This document shows positions 44,208 to 52,960 of a stretch of 64,000 nt of DNA, piece by piece. The stretch covers positions 1-64,000 of the forward strand of contig NZ_JAKGRW010000015.1 in assembly GCF_021555175.1 (NCBI RefSeq), in the 5' to 3' direction. Numbering within the stretch: the first letter of the stretch is position 1; each line of letters begins with the position of its first letter. Below the pieces are notes generated by a model, which was given only the letters and a program-made list of their open reading frames with translations, was not told the DNA's origin and made no database searches. The position numbers were made by a program, and so were the translations under genes. The stretch is from Nocardioides alcanivorans. Lineage in GTDB: Bacteria > Actinomycetota > Actinomycetes > Propionibacteriales > Nocardioidaceae.

Positions 44208-44977
44208 ATGGGAATCCTCGAAGGCAAGCGCATCCTGGTGGCCGGCGTCACCATGGACAGCTCGATCGGCTTCGCCACCGCCAAGGTCGCGCAGGAGCAG
44301 GGCGCCACCGTGCTGATCTCCAACTTCGGTCGGGCGCTCAACATCACCAAGCGCATCGCCAAGCGGCTTCCCGTGGAGCCGCCCGTGCTCGAGCTGGACG
44401 TCACCGACGCGGACCACCTCGCCCGGCTGCCCGAGCTCGTTCGTGAGCACGTCGACGGGCTGGACGGCGTCGTCCACTCGATCGCCTACGGCAACCCGGA
44501 GACCCTGCTCGGGGGCAAGTTCATGACCGGCCCTTGGGACGACGTCTCCCAGGCCGTGCACGTCTCGGCGTACTCCCTCAAGTCGCTCGCCGACGCCGCC
44601 CGCCCGCTCATGACCAACGGCGGCTCCGTCGTCGGCATGACGTTCGACGCCACCATCGCATGGCCGGCCTACGACTGGATGGGCGTTGCCAAGGCCGCGC
44701 TGGAGTCGACCTCCCGGTACCTGGCCCGTGATCTCGGCCCCGAAGGCATCCGGGTCAACCTGGTCTCGGCAGGCCCGCTGCGGACCTTGGCCGCCAAGGC
44801 GATCCCGGGCTTCGAGGAGCTCGAGGACACCTGGTCGACCCGGGCCCCCTGGGCTGGGACAACACCGACCAGGAGCCGACGGCCAAGGCCGTGTGTGCGC
44901 TGCTCTCGGACTTCTTCCCGGCGACTTCGGGTGAGATCATCCACGTCGACGGCGGCTTCCACGCCATGGGTGCGTGA
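44208..44977 (+). CDS. fabI: Enoyl-[acyl-carrier-protein] reductase (InhA-like FabI), frame-broken near 44845-44849
   Basis: FabI completes each round of fatty-acid elongation. The cofactor region is LEGKRILVAGVTMDSSIGFATAKVAQEQGA, and the active-site Tyr and Lys are in AYDWMGVAKAALES. One C is missing in the run at 44845-44849. Correction gives STRAPLGWDNTDQEPTAKAV and an end at IIHVDGGFHAMGA, 256 residues in all. It is more like actinobacterial InhA than E. coli FabI. GGGAAACGAC precedes the ATG. It is co-transcribed with fabG. Confidence 0.94.
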
Positions 44978-45007
44978 CCTGCTCCAACCATCTGACAGGA
45001 TTCGCTC

Positions 45008-45541
45008 GTGGAGACGACGCGGACCTTGGTGATCGTGCGGCATGCCAAGGCGGAGGCATTCGCACCCGATGACCATGCGCGGGCCCTCACGGCCCGTGGC
45101 GAGGCGGACGCCCGTGCCCTGGGTACGGCGCTCGCGCACCAGGGCGTCCGGCCCGACGTGGCGCTGGTCTCGGACGCGGCCCGAACCCGAAGCACGTGGT
45201 CCTTCCTTCGCGACGGAGCGCGGGCCGCGGGCGTCGAGTGGCAGGCCGACGCGGAGTTCAGTCGCGCCGTCTACACGGCGGACGAGGATTTCCTGCTCCA
45301 GTTGGTGAAGGAAGCAGACCCCGGGGCCCGGACCCTGCTCGTCGTCGGACACAACCCGACGGTCGGCAGCCTTGGCCTGCTCCTCGATGACGGCGAGGGA
45401 CGCCCCGATGCGACGGCGCAGATGGCCCTCGGGTTCCCGACGGCGGGAGGTGCCGTCTTCACCGTCAGGCAGGAGTGGGCCGACCTCTCCTTCGGTACGG
45501 CGCGGCTCACCTATTACGCAGTGGGCCACGCCGCTACGTGA
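45008..45541 (+). CDS. SixA-type histidine phosphatase
   Basis: The 177-residue product is in the phosphoglycerate-mutase/histidine-phosphatase superfamily. The phospho-acceptor motif is LVIVRHAKAEAF (RHG-type, here RHA), and the second catalytic histidine is in LLVVGHNPTVGSL. In E. coli SixA acts on phospho-histidine of signalling proteins, but here the substrate is unknown. It follows fabI by 30 nt, and serB converges on it from the other strand with only 4 nt between. Confidence 0.85.
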   Translation: METTRTLVIVRHAKAEAFAPDDHARALTARGEADARALGTALAHQGVRPDVALVSDAARTRSTWSFLRDGARAAGVEWQADAEFSRAVYTADEDFLLQLVKEADPGARTLLVVGHNPTVGSLGLLLDDGEGRPDATAQMALGFPTAGGAVFTVRQEWADLSFGTARLTYYAVGHAAT

Positions 45542-45545
45542 TGGG

Positions 45546-46766
45546 TCAGACCGGGGGAGCAGGGGTGATGATCCCCGCGGCGGCGTCAGCCGCCTCGATC
45601 TCCTCACGGCTGATCCCGAGGAGATACATGATCGTGTCGAGGTAGGGCACGTTGACCGCCGTGTCTGCCGCCGCCTGGACGACAGGTTTTGCGTTGTAGG
45701 CGATCCCCAACCCCGCGGCGTTGAGCATGTCGAGGTCATTGGCTCCGTCACCGATGGCGATGACGGCCGATTCTGGCACCCCGACGTCGGCGGCGAACCG
45801 CCTCAGCGCGGCAGCCTTCCCGGCGCGGTCCACGACGTCACCGATGACCTCTCCGGTCAGCAACCCGTCGACCACCTCGAGCTGGTTGGCCTGCGCGTAG
45901 TGGATGCCGAGATCCGCTGCGATTCGATCCGTGATCTGGTTGAAGCCGCCGGAGACGAGAGCGAAGCGATAGCCCAACCTGCGCAGCGTACGTACCAAGG
46001 TGCGCGCACCGGGATTGAGCTGGATGTTGGTGTAGACCTCGTCGAGCGCCTTCGCGGGGACGCCCTTGAGCAGTGCGACTCGTTGGCGCAGCGACTGCTC
46101 GAAGTCGAGTTCTCCACGCATCGCGGCCTCGGTGATGCGAGCGACCTCGGCCTCACATCCGGCATGGGCGGCGATCATCTCGATCACCTCGCCCTGGATG
46201 AGCGTGGAGTCGACGTCCATGACGACGAGGCGCATGCTGTGGCGGAGCAGGCTCGCTGGCTGCACCGCGACGTCGATGCCGAGGCGGGTGGCCTCCTTGA
46301 GGAGCAGCGTGCGCAGCTTCTCGAGCGGCATGCCCGAGACGTGGAACTCGATGGCGGTCACCGGATAGCGGGCCATGCGGATGATGCGGTCGATGTTGGC
46401 ACCTGCGTCGGCAATGCGGCCCGTCATGGCGGAGACGGCCTTCGCCTTCAGCGGCGAACCGATCAGGGTCACATGGGCGCGACCCTCCCGACGGGTCCTG
46501 TTGTCGCCGGTGCCACGCTCGACCTCGACCGCCATGCCGATGGCCTCCGCCGCGTCGATCACCTGGTCCCGCAGCTTCTTCCAATCCCGTGGCGCGCTCA
46601 CCAGCACCCCGAGGACGAGCCGACGCCGGAGCACGATCTGCTCGACGTCGATCACCTCGACCCCGGCCTTGGCCAGGGTGCGGAAGATGGTGGAGGTGAC
46701 CCCGGGCCGGTCCTTGCCGGTGACGGTGATCAGGAGGGTCTTCGGTGCGTCTGCGGGCTCGCTCAT
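45546..46766 (-). CDS. serB: Phosphoserine phosphatase with N-terminal ACT domains
   Basis: SerB makes L-serine from phosphoserine. The first 180 residues contain ACT-type regulatory domains (LLITVTGKDRPGVTSTIFRTLAKAGVEV), which usually sense serine or other amino acids. The HAD phosphatase part has motif I VVMDVDSTLIQGEVIEMIAAHAG, motif II VSGGFNQI and motif IV AIGDGANDLDMLNAAGLGIAYNAKP. The 406-residue length fits the actinobacterial long form. The gene just upstream on this strand (46795-47537) is separated by only 28 nt. Confidence 0.96.
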   Translation of the reverse strand: MSEPADAPKTLLITVTGKDRPGVTSTIFRTLAKAGVEVIDVEQIVLRRRLVLGVLVSAPRDWKKLRDQVIDAAEAIGMAVEVERGTGDNRTRREGRAHVTLIGSPLKAKAVSAMTGRIADAGANIDRIIRMARYPVTAIEFHVSGMPLEKLRTLLLKEATRLGIDVAVQPASLLRHSMRLVVMDVDSTLIQGEVIEMIAAHAGCEAEVARITEAAMRGELDFEQSLRQRVALLKGVPAKALDEVYTNIQLNPGARTLVRTLRRLGYRFALVSGGFNQITDRIAADLGIHYAQANQLEVVDGLLTGEVIGDVVDRAGKAAALRRFAADVGVPESAVIAIGDGANDLDMLNAAGLGIAYNAKPVVQAAADTAVNVPYLDTIMYLLGISREEIEAADAAAGIITPAPPV

Positions 46767-46794
46767 GGCAGGCCTGAGCCTACTGCCCGTGCCG

Positions 46795-47537
46795 TCACCG
46801 GTGCGCCGGAGGCCAGACCTCGGGCGAGGCCGCAGCCACCCAGGCGTCGCGTGCGGTCCGGGCCAGCGCAGTCAACGCCTCTCGCCGCATCGAGATCTCA
46901 GCAGCCGTTGCCGCCGTACCGTCGCCCTCCAACGCGAGCTCGACGACGTCGAGCGCCTGCTGGGCACGAGCGGCGAGCTCGGCCGCCTCCGGGGGCACGG
47001 ACGCCGGGCGAGCGAAGTCGGTGCGGTGGCGGATGTTCATCAGGGCGTCCGCGACGTCGGGGTTCCACTGGGCGACGTCGAGATCGGCGAGCCGGGTCGC
47101 AGTCGTCGTCAAGGCACCTCGGAGTGCCCGGGAGGCCTCCCCGAGATCGACCAGTTGCCGCTGGCGGGCCGGCATCAGGGACCAGGTGACCCCGCGCCTG
47201 CGCGGTGGGGGACCAGGCCGAGTCCCGCGCCGTCGAGGATCACCCCTTCGCCGGCGTGGAGGGCAGCCCGGTTGAACTCCGTCGGACCTCCGAGCCCGGC
47301 AAGGTGCCCGGGCACCGGGAGCGCCAGGCCGGCCGACCGCGCCCCGGCGCGACGGAGCTCCGGCAGCGCGAGGAGCAGCGGGACCGGCTCGTCCTCGCCG
47401 GGAACGCCGAGCACGTGGTGGGCCGCATCGCCGTCGCGTACGGCGTCCAGCACCTCGCCGGGTCGGGTTCCGCCGTGCAGCCACGCGGTGACCCACCACG
47501 CCAGGCGAGCCGAGTCGAGAGGAGGATGAGGGGACAC
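46795..47537 (-). CDS. Conserved hypothetical actinobacterial protein, frame-broken near 47190-47193
   Basis: I do not recognise a characterised family. One missing G in the run at 47190-47193 splits the product, and correction gives PHRAGAGVTWSLMPARQRQLVD and a total of about 248 residues. The N-terminal half reads like a small globular domain (ARLAWWVTAWLHGGTRPGEVLDAV). The C-terminal half is helical, Ala/Arg-rich (ELAARAQQALDVVELALEGDG). The GTG start at 47537 lies 37 nt from the divergent ABC ATPase gene. It sits upstream of serB on the same strand and probably shares its transcript. Confidence 0.55.
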
Positions 47538-47562
47538 GCTGCGGAGGATATGTCGGCGTCGA

Positions 47563-47568
47563 TAGGGT
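47563..47568 (+). promoter_or_regulatory. -10-like hexamer of a leaderless ABC ATPase transcript
   Basis: TAGGGT ends 6 nt before the ATG at 47575 with GCACAC between, leaving no room for an SD sequence. This fits a leaderless mRNA. Confidence 0.45.
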
Positions 47569-47574
47569 GCACAC

Positions 47575-48368
47575 ATGACGACCGTGCTGGAGTTCTCCGA
47601 CATCACAGTGCGTCGTGGCAGGTCCACCCTGCTGCAGGGGGTCAACTGGCGTGTCGAGGAGGGTGAGCGCTGGGTCATCCTCGGGCCGAACGGGGCCGGC
47701 AAGACCACCCTCATGCAGATCGCCTCGGCGCAGCTCCACCCGACGGCCGGTGTCGCCCGCATCCTTGGTGAGCGCATGGGATCCGTGGACGTCTTCGAGC
47801 TCCGCCCGCGGATCGGCGTCACGAGCGCTGCGGTCGCCGAGCGGCTGCCCCGTGGTGAGCGGGTCGCGGATGTCGTGGTGACCGCCTCCTACGGGGCCTA
47901 CGGCCGGTGGAAGGAGCAGTTCGACGACCTCGACCACGACCGCGCCGAGGAGTTGCTCCGCGAGGTGGGAGTCGCCGACCTCAGGGACCGCACGTTCGGC
48001 ACGCTCAGCGAGGGTGAACGGAAGCGGGTCCTGATCGCACGAGCCCTCATGTCGGACCCCGAGCTGCTGCTCCTGGACGAACCCGCTGCCGGGCTCGACC
48101 TCGGTGGGCGGGAGGATCTCGTCGCCACCCTGGAACTCCTCGCCACCGACGCGGGGTCGCCGGCCATCGTGCTGGTCTCGCACCACGTCGAGGAGATTCC
48201 CCCGGTTTCACCCACGCCATGCTCCTGCGTGAGGGCGGAGTGGTTGCGGCAGGGCCCGTCGACGAGGTCATCACCGAGCGGATGTTGAGCAGGACGTTCA
48301 ACATGCCGCTGAGCGTCACCAGGTCCGACGAGCGCTTTGCCGCCCGTCGGCGTACCCGTAGGCACTAG
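47575..48368 (+). CDS. ABC transporter ATP-binding protein, frame-broken near 48199-48203
   Basis: This is a stand-alone ATPase of an ABC importer-like type. Walker A is ILGPNGAGKTTLMQIA, the signature is LSEGERKRVLIARAL, Walker B is LLLLDEPAAGLDLGGRED, and the H-loop is VLVSHHVEEIPP. One C is missing in the run at 48199-48203. Correction gives EEIPPGFTHAMLLREGGVVAAGPVDEV and an end at RFAARRRTRRH, 264 residues. No permease lies nearby, so the partner and substrate are unknown. It resembles the molybdate/ModF-like ATPases in layout. Confidence 0.85.
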
Positions 48369-48371
48369 GCT
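48366..48371 (+). promoter_or_regulatory. -10-like hexamer before the nfeD-like gene
   Basis: TAGGCT overlaps the stop codon of the ABC ATPase gene and ends 6 nt before the ATG at 48378. It fits a leaderless internal promoter. Confidence 0.45.
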
Positions 48372-48377
48372 TGAGTC

Positions 48378-48857
48378 ATGGACTGGCTCAAGGATTTCGC
48401 GGAGTGGTTGGGCGACAATGCCTGGGCCAGCTGGTTGGGCATCGGCGGTCTGCTCACCATCGGAGAGCTGTTCAGCCTCGACCTCGTGTTGATCATGCTT
48501 GCAGCAGGAGCTGGCATCGGCATGGTGGTCGCCCTGCTCGGTGGGCCGCTCTGGTTGCAGGTGGTCCTGGCCGCGGTCACGTCACTTGCTGCGCTGGCCC
48601 TGCTCCGGCCGGGCATCCGCAAGCGACTGCACAGTGGCCCCGACCTGCAGATCGGCCACGACCGCCTGGTTGGTCGTCAGGCGACCGCGTTGTCATCCAT
48701 CAGTGCTCTGCACCCCGGCCTGGTGAAACTCGCCGGCGAGGAGTGGAGCGCCCAGCCCTACGACGAGACCATCGTGATCGAGCCGGGGCAGATCGTCGAC
48801 GTGCTCGAGATCCGCGGTGCCACCGCGATCGTCCACCCGCTCCCACAGATCGAGTGA
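48378..48857 (+). CDS. NfeD-family membrane protein
   Basis: The 159-residue product has hydrophobic segments LGIGGLLTIGELFSLDLVLIMLAAGAGIGMVVALLG and LWLQVVLAAVTSLAALALL, then a soluble OB-fold-like domain with GRQATALSSISALHPGLVKLAGEEWSA and IVDVLEIRGATAIVHPL. This is the short NfeD type that is typically encoded next to an SPFH/stomatin gene, as here (78 nt upstream of one). The pair probably works in membrane-domain organisation or quality control. Confidence 0.9.
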   Translation: MDWLKDFAEWLGDNAWASWLGIGGLLTIGELFSLDLVLIMLAAGAGIGMVVALLGGPLWLQVVLAAVTSLAALALLRPGIRKRLHSGPDLQIGHDRLVGRQATALSSISALHPGLVKLAGEEWSAQPYDETIVIEPGQIVDVLEIRGATAIVHPLPQIE

Positions 48858-48934
48858 AACTCTTGGCCCGCATCGGGTGAGGAGCCCCTGGTTGTGGGTA
48901 GGAGTGCCGCGACCGTACTGGAAAGGAAAGCTGC

Positions 48935-50065
48935 ATGGTTGTCTTGATCTTGCTTGCAGTACTGCTGCTGTTCGTGGTGGTGGTGCTCTCAAAGACGGTG
49001 CGGATCATCCCGCAGTCGCGCGCCGGCATCGTCGAACGTTTCGGGAAGTACAAGGCATCGTTGCCTGCCGGCCTCAACGTGTTGGTGCCGTTCGTCGACC
49101 GGGTGCGCTACGTGATCGACCTGCGTGAGCAGGTCGTCTCCTTCCCGCCCCAGCCGGTGATCACCGAGGACAACCTCGTCGTGTCGATCGACACCGTCAT
49201 CTACTTCCAGGTGACGAACCCGGTGGCGGCGACCTACGAGATCGCCAACTACATCCAGGCAGTCGAGCAGCTCACCATGACCACGCTCCGCAACATCGTC
49301 GGTGGCATGGACCTGGAGGAGACCCTCACCAGCCGCGACGCCATCAACAGCCGCCTGCGCGGTGTGCTCGACGAGGCGACCGGCAAGTGGGGCATCCGCG
49401 TGAACCGCGTGGAGCTCAAGGGCATCGATCCGCCGCCGTCCATCAAGGACTCGATGGAGAAGCAGATGCGTGCGGACCGCGACAAGCGGGCCGCCATCCT
49501 CACGGCCGAGGGGCAGCGTCAGTCGGCGATCCTCACCGCCGAGGGCGCCAAGCAGTCGGCGATCCTCAATGCCGAAGGTGACCGGGAGTCGCAGATCCTG
49601 CGCGCCCAGGCTGACCGGGAGTCGCAGATCCTGCGCGCCCAGGGTGAGGGCCAGGCCATCCAGACGGTCTTCCAGGCCATCCACGACGGCCAGCCTGACC
49701 AGTCGCTGCTCGCCTACCAGTACCTCCAGATGATGCCCAAGATCGCCGAGGGTGACGCCAACAAGGTGTGGATCGTCCCGTCGGAGATCGGCAAGGCCCT
49801 CGAGGGACTCGGGTCCACGATGACCAACCTTCAGGGCATCCCGCAGGACGCCAGTCCGCGGGTCCGGGTCGACATGGGCGACACGGAGCCGATCCCGCCG
49901 ACCCCGTCTGCTGACGACTCGACGCTGAGCCGTACGCACGACGCCGTTCAGCAGGCCATCCGTGAAGCGCAGGGGGCTTCGATGTCGCCGCCCCCGGTGA
50001 GTCCCGAGCCGGCTTCACCCGCTGCACCGCCCGTGCCGGGTGAGCCGGAGACCCCACAGGCTTGA
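48935..50065 (+). CDS. SPFH/band 7 (stomatin-like) membrane protein
   Basis: The 376-residue product begins with a membrane anchor (VLILLAVLLLFVVVVL) and then the band-7 domain: IIPQSRAGIVERFGKYKASLPAGLNVLVPFVDRVRYVIDLREQ and SIDTVIYFQVTNPVAATYEIANY. A coiled coil follows with four tandem near-repeats of AEGxxxSxIL type (QRQSAILTAEGAKQSAILNAEGDRESQILRAQADRESQIL shortened here to its pattern). The tail is Pro/Ser-rich. It forms oligomeric membrane scaffolds, and NfeD upstream is its usual partner. GGAAAGGAAAGC lies before the ATG. Confidence 0.93.
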   Translation: MVVLILLAVLLLFVVVVLSKTVRIIPQSRAGIVERFGKYKASLPAGLNVLVPFVDRVRYVIDLREQVVSFPPQPVITEDNLVVSIDTVIYFQVTNPVAATYEIANYIQAVEQLTMTTLRNIVGGMDLEETLTSRDAINSRLRGVLDEATGKWGIRVNRVELKGIDPPPSIKDSMEKQMRADRDKRAAILTAEGQRQSAILTAEGAKQSAILNAEGDRESQILRAQADRESQILRAQGEGQAIQTVFQAIHDGQPDQSLLAYQYLQMMPKIAEGDANKVWIVPSEIGKALEGLGSTMTNLQGIPQDASPRVRVDMGDTEPIPPTPSADDSTLSRTHDAVQQAIREAQGASMSPPPVSPEPASPAAPPVPGEPETPQA

Positions 50066-50823
50066 GCCTGTTCGAAGCCGTCGCGATCCTGCTCGCAGGG
50101 TGTGCGGCCGGCACCATCAACACCGTGGTGGGGTCGGGAACGTTGATCACGTTCCCGACCCTGCTGGCGTTCGGGGTGCCGCCGGTGACGGCCAACGTGT
50201 CCAACACGATCGGCCTCGTGCCGGGTTCGCTGAGCGGTGCCGTCGGCTACCGTCGAGAGCTGGCCGGACAGCGCTCCCGGGTGCTCCGCCTCTGTTCGGC
50301 CAGTGCGCTGGGAGCCCTCGTCGGCGCGGGCCTGCTCCTGAAGCTCCCTCCGGGCGCCTTCGAGGCGATCGTCCCCGTCCTGATCGTGCTGGGATGCGTC
50401 CTGGTCATCGCCGGCCCACGAATCTCGAGCTGGATCGCTCGACGTCACGAGGCCAGCGGCGGGTTGCCGGTGAACGGTGCATGGTGGGTCTGGCCCCTGG
50501 TCGCAGCGACCGGCGTGTACGGCGGTTATTTCGGTGCTGCGCAGGGAGTGCTGCTGATGGCCGTGCTCGGGATCGGCATCGACGAGACCCTGCAACGCCT
50601 CAACGGGGCGAAGAACGTCCTCGTGGCGGTTGCCAATGGGGTCTCCGGCATCGTCTTCGCCGTCGTCGCCGACGTGGACTGGCTCGTGGTGGTGATCATT
50701 GCCTGCGGCGCGATTGCCGGGGGACAGCTGGGTGCGGCGTACGGTCGTCGGCTGCCGCCCACCGTGCTGAGGTGGTTCATCGTGGCGGTGGGGGCGATCG
50801 CCGTGGCCGCCTTCCTGCTCTGA
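50062..50823 (+). CDS. TauE/SafE-family (DUF81) membrane transporter
   Basis: The 253-residue product has about eight helices. The N-terminal CAAGTINTVVGSGTLITFPTLLAFG is the family repeat with its conserved glycines and polar residues. The second half has YGGYFGAAQGVLLMAVLGIG and LNGAKNVLVAVANGVSGIVFA. The family is proposed to export sulfite, sulfoacetate or other organic anions; the substrate here is unknown. The TTG start at 50062 overlaps the stop of the SPFH gene (TTGA), implying coupling. Confidence 0.88.
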   Translation: MSLFEAVAILLAGCAAGTINTVVGSGTLITFPTLLAFGVPPVTANVSNTIGLVPGSLSGAVGYRRELAGQRSRVLRLCSASALGALVGAGLLLKLPPGAFEAIVPVLIVLGCVLVIAGPRISSWIARRHEASGGLPVNGAWWVWPLVAATGVYGGYFGAAQGVLLMAVLGIGIDETLQRLNGAKNVLVAVANGVSGIVFAVVADVDWLVVVIIACGAIAGGQLGAAYGRRLPPTVLRWFIVAVGAIAVAAFLL

Positions 50824-50846
50824 CCCGCGGCTGTGTGCCCAGGCCC

Positions 50847-51347
50847 TCAGGCGTCGCGGACGACGGTCGTGCCCGCGAACTCGTCGTGCAGGCCGCGCCC
50901 GAGCGCGTTGCCGCCGATCGTCACCGCAATGGCGACGACCACGGCGAGGGACCCGAGGCCGGTGAGGATGCCGAGCACAGGGATGCCGGAGAAGATGCTG
51001 AGTGCGATCCAGACGTTGCGCTTGATCGCCTGCTGCTGGTCGGGGACCCCTCCCGAGGAGCTGGTCGTCCGCAGGCTCATGACCTTCTTGCCGATGGTCT
51101 GCCCGGTCGTGCTCTCGAAGTGCACGTAGTAGGCGAGGAGCGCGACGCCGACGACGGCTGGGACAACCACGGCACCGATCGTCTCGTCGGCCAGGCCCAG
51201 GACCCCCAGAACCGCTCCCAGCACCACGCCCATCGGAATCCCGACGATCAGTCCGTCCAGGAGCCGGGCGACGAATCGCTCGATCAGGTGGCCCGATCGG
51301 GCCCGTCCGGGTTGCGATGCCGGTTGCTGGGGAAACGGTCCGGTCAT
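50847..51347 (-). CDS. RDD-family membrane protein
   Basis: The 166-residue product has the RDD domain: LIERFVARLLDGLIVGIPMGVVLGAVLG with its Arg-Asp pair, then VVVPAVVGVALLAYYVHFESTTGQTIGKKVMSLR, the conserved TxGKxxxxL/M-type stretch. It ends in a further helix pair. The family function is unresolved. AGGAGG lies 9 nt before the ATG at 51347. It converges on the TauE gene. Confidence 0.9.
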   Translation of the reverse strand: MTGPFPQQPASQPGRARSGHLIERFVARLLDGLIVGIPMGVVLGAVLGVLGLADETIGAVVVPAVVGVALLAYYVHFESTTGQTIGKKVMSLRTTSSSGGVPDQQQAIKRNVWIALSIFSGIPVLGILTGLGSLAVVVAIAVTIGGNALGRGLHDEFAGTTVVRDA

Positions 51348-51472
51348 GGGTGAGGTCCTCCTGGTGGTCGTGGCTGCTCGCGCAAACTATCGATCGGGGC
51401 GGGCGACCACAACGGTCCCGGGCCATCCGGAGCCGGATTCCTCCGAAGGGATGACGGGACGGCGCGAATTGC

Positions 51473-51823
51473 TCAGCGGCGCGAGCCGATGATGCCCGTC
51501 GCGACAGCAGCGAGGGCCGGAAGGGCGAGCATGAGGCCGGTGCGCTTCGTGACGACACCCGCGCGCCCGGCAAGTGCCCCGGCCGCGGCGTCTGCCGCAT
51601 CGACGGCGACACCGGCGAGGACGACCTGGCGACGCAGGTCGGCGGGAGCTGCCAGGGTCGCGGCGCCGAGCGCGATCTCGCGGGAGGCGAACATCCGGTT
51701 CATGTAGGTCAGCTGGCCCTGTGACGTATCGAGTCCGAAGACACGCGTGGCGAGTCCGGGCGCGATGAGGGCGAGAGCACCCAGTCCGATGCGGGCGAGG
51801 GCGAGTCCGGTGACGGGATTCAT
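51473..51823 (-). CDS. Small membrane protein, possibly DUF4267-like
   Basis: The 116-residue product reads as four helices: TGLALARIGLGALALIAPGLAT, a central EIALGAATLAAP segment, VVLAGVAVDAADAAAGALAG and LMLALPALAAVATGIIG. I recall similar short proteins under DUF4267, but am not sure. The ATG start at 51823 is preceded by TAACCT with a 7-nt gap, so it may be leaderless. The alpha/beta-hydrolase gene lies 10 nt upstream on the same strand. Confidence 0.6.
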   Translation of the reverse strand: MNPVTGLALARIGLGALALIAPGLATRVFGLDTSQGQLTYMNRMFASREIALGAATLAAPADLRRQVVLAGVAVDAADAAAGALAGRAGVVTKRTGLMLALPALAAVATGIIGSRR

Positions 51824-51833
51824 GTGAGGCAGG

Positions 51834-52801
51834 TTACTGGTCGCTGCGCGTGTCGACGTACGCCGACACCCACGTGTCGAGCTCGGCGAAGGCCTGCTTG
51901 CGCGCGGGTTCGCGCGACAGCCACACGTCGTGACGGGCATCGGGGATCGCGATGCTGGTGACGTGGGTGCCGATGGCCGGGGCCCAGCGCCGGATCTGTT
52001 CGACGTCGAGGACGATGTCGGTCGTGTGGACCTCGTCGCTCATGTCGGTCGGATTCCCGGAGCGGGTGCTGGAGAGCACGAGGGTGGGGGTGGGGAGCCG
52101 GAGGCCCCGGTGCAGCTCCGCGTGGCCGCGACGGATGGCGCGCAGCCAACCGGCATGGACGGGCCAGGACTCGAGCGGCTTCCAGTCGAGACTGAAGTCG
52201 AACTCGCCGTCGTGGTCGCGGTGGAGGCTTCGGGCATAGAGGCCGCTCACGTTGCGGGGGATCGGGCGCTTCGGCGCGCGTCGTCCCACCTGATCGACGA
52301 CCTGGGTGCCGACGGTGCGGAGCAGCCACGGCCCCTTCAGGTCGAACCACGGGGAGTTCAGCACCATGGCTGCCGGCCGGTGCCCACGGGAGCGGAGCCA
52401 CAGCGGCACGGTGAGGCCGCCGGTCGAGTGGGCGGAGAGGACGACGGGCCGGCCGTCTGCACCGAGCCGGGCCCAGGCCCAGTCGAGCTCCGCGAAGTAC
52501 TCGGAGAGATCGGCAACGTAGTTGGCGGTCTGGTGGGGAGCAACGAGCGGCCGTACTTGCGCAGGTCGAGGGCGTGGAAGTCCCAGCCGCGCGCTGTCCA
52601 CCACTCGGCATGGACGGTCTGGAAGAAGTAGTCGGCGAAGCCGTGCACGTGGAGGACGTTCCCGCGTGGCGTCGTACCGGGATCGGCCGGCCGCGTCACC
52701 AGGGTCGCGGTCACGGGTCCCTCGTCGTCGTCGGGCAGGGCGAAGGTGAGGCGGGTGTAGGGAGCCCCCAGGATGTCGTCGCCCGGCTGCGCAGCTGTCA
52801 T
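51834..52801 (-). CDS. Alpha/beta hydrolase (serine aminopeptidase S33-like, lysophospholipase type), frame-broken near 52535-52538
   Basis: One missing C in the run at 52535-52538 splits the product. Correction gives LRKYGRSLLPHQTANYVADLSEYF and about 323 residues. The oxyanion region is GNVLHVHGFADYFFQTVHAEWWTARG. The nucleophile elbow is VVLSAHSTGGLTVPLW (SxHSxGG, slightly unlike GxSxG). The acid and histidine are likely in DARHDVWLSRE near the C terminus. It resembles monoglyceride- or lysophospholipid-lipases of actinobacteria. It diverges from katA. Confidence 0.85.
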
Positions 52802-52852
52802 GGACCAGATTGTGGCAAGGATGCCTTGGTGAGGACACTTAGGGCGCCCTTG

Positions 52853-52867
52853 CTTGAATCATTCAAG
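52853..52867. promoter_or_regulatory. 7-1-7 inverted repeat upstream of katA (Fur/PerR/CatR-type operator candidate)
   Basis: CTTGAATCATTCAAG is a perfect 15-bp inverted repeat with a one-base centre, the geometry of Fur-family (Fur, PerR, CatR) boxes. It lies 94 bp before the katA start and 52 bp from the divergent hydrolase start. No Fur-family gene is in the window. Confidence 0.5.
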
Positions 52868-52960
52868 AAAACGGATTGAATGGGAGTGCCGCATCCCGAT
52901 GACGTCGGGTCGATCCGGGCTCTTGTGATGGAAGGGCCCACCTCAATGACGAGGAGAGTC

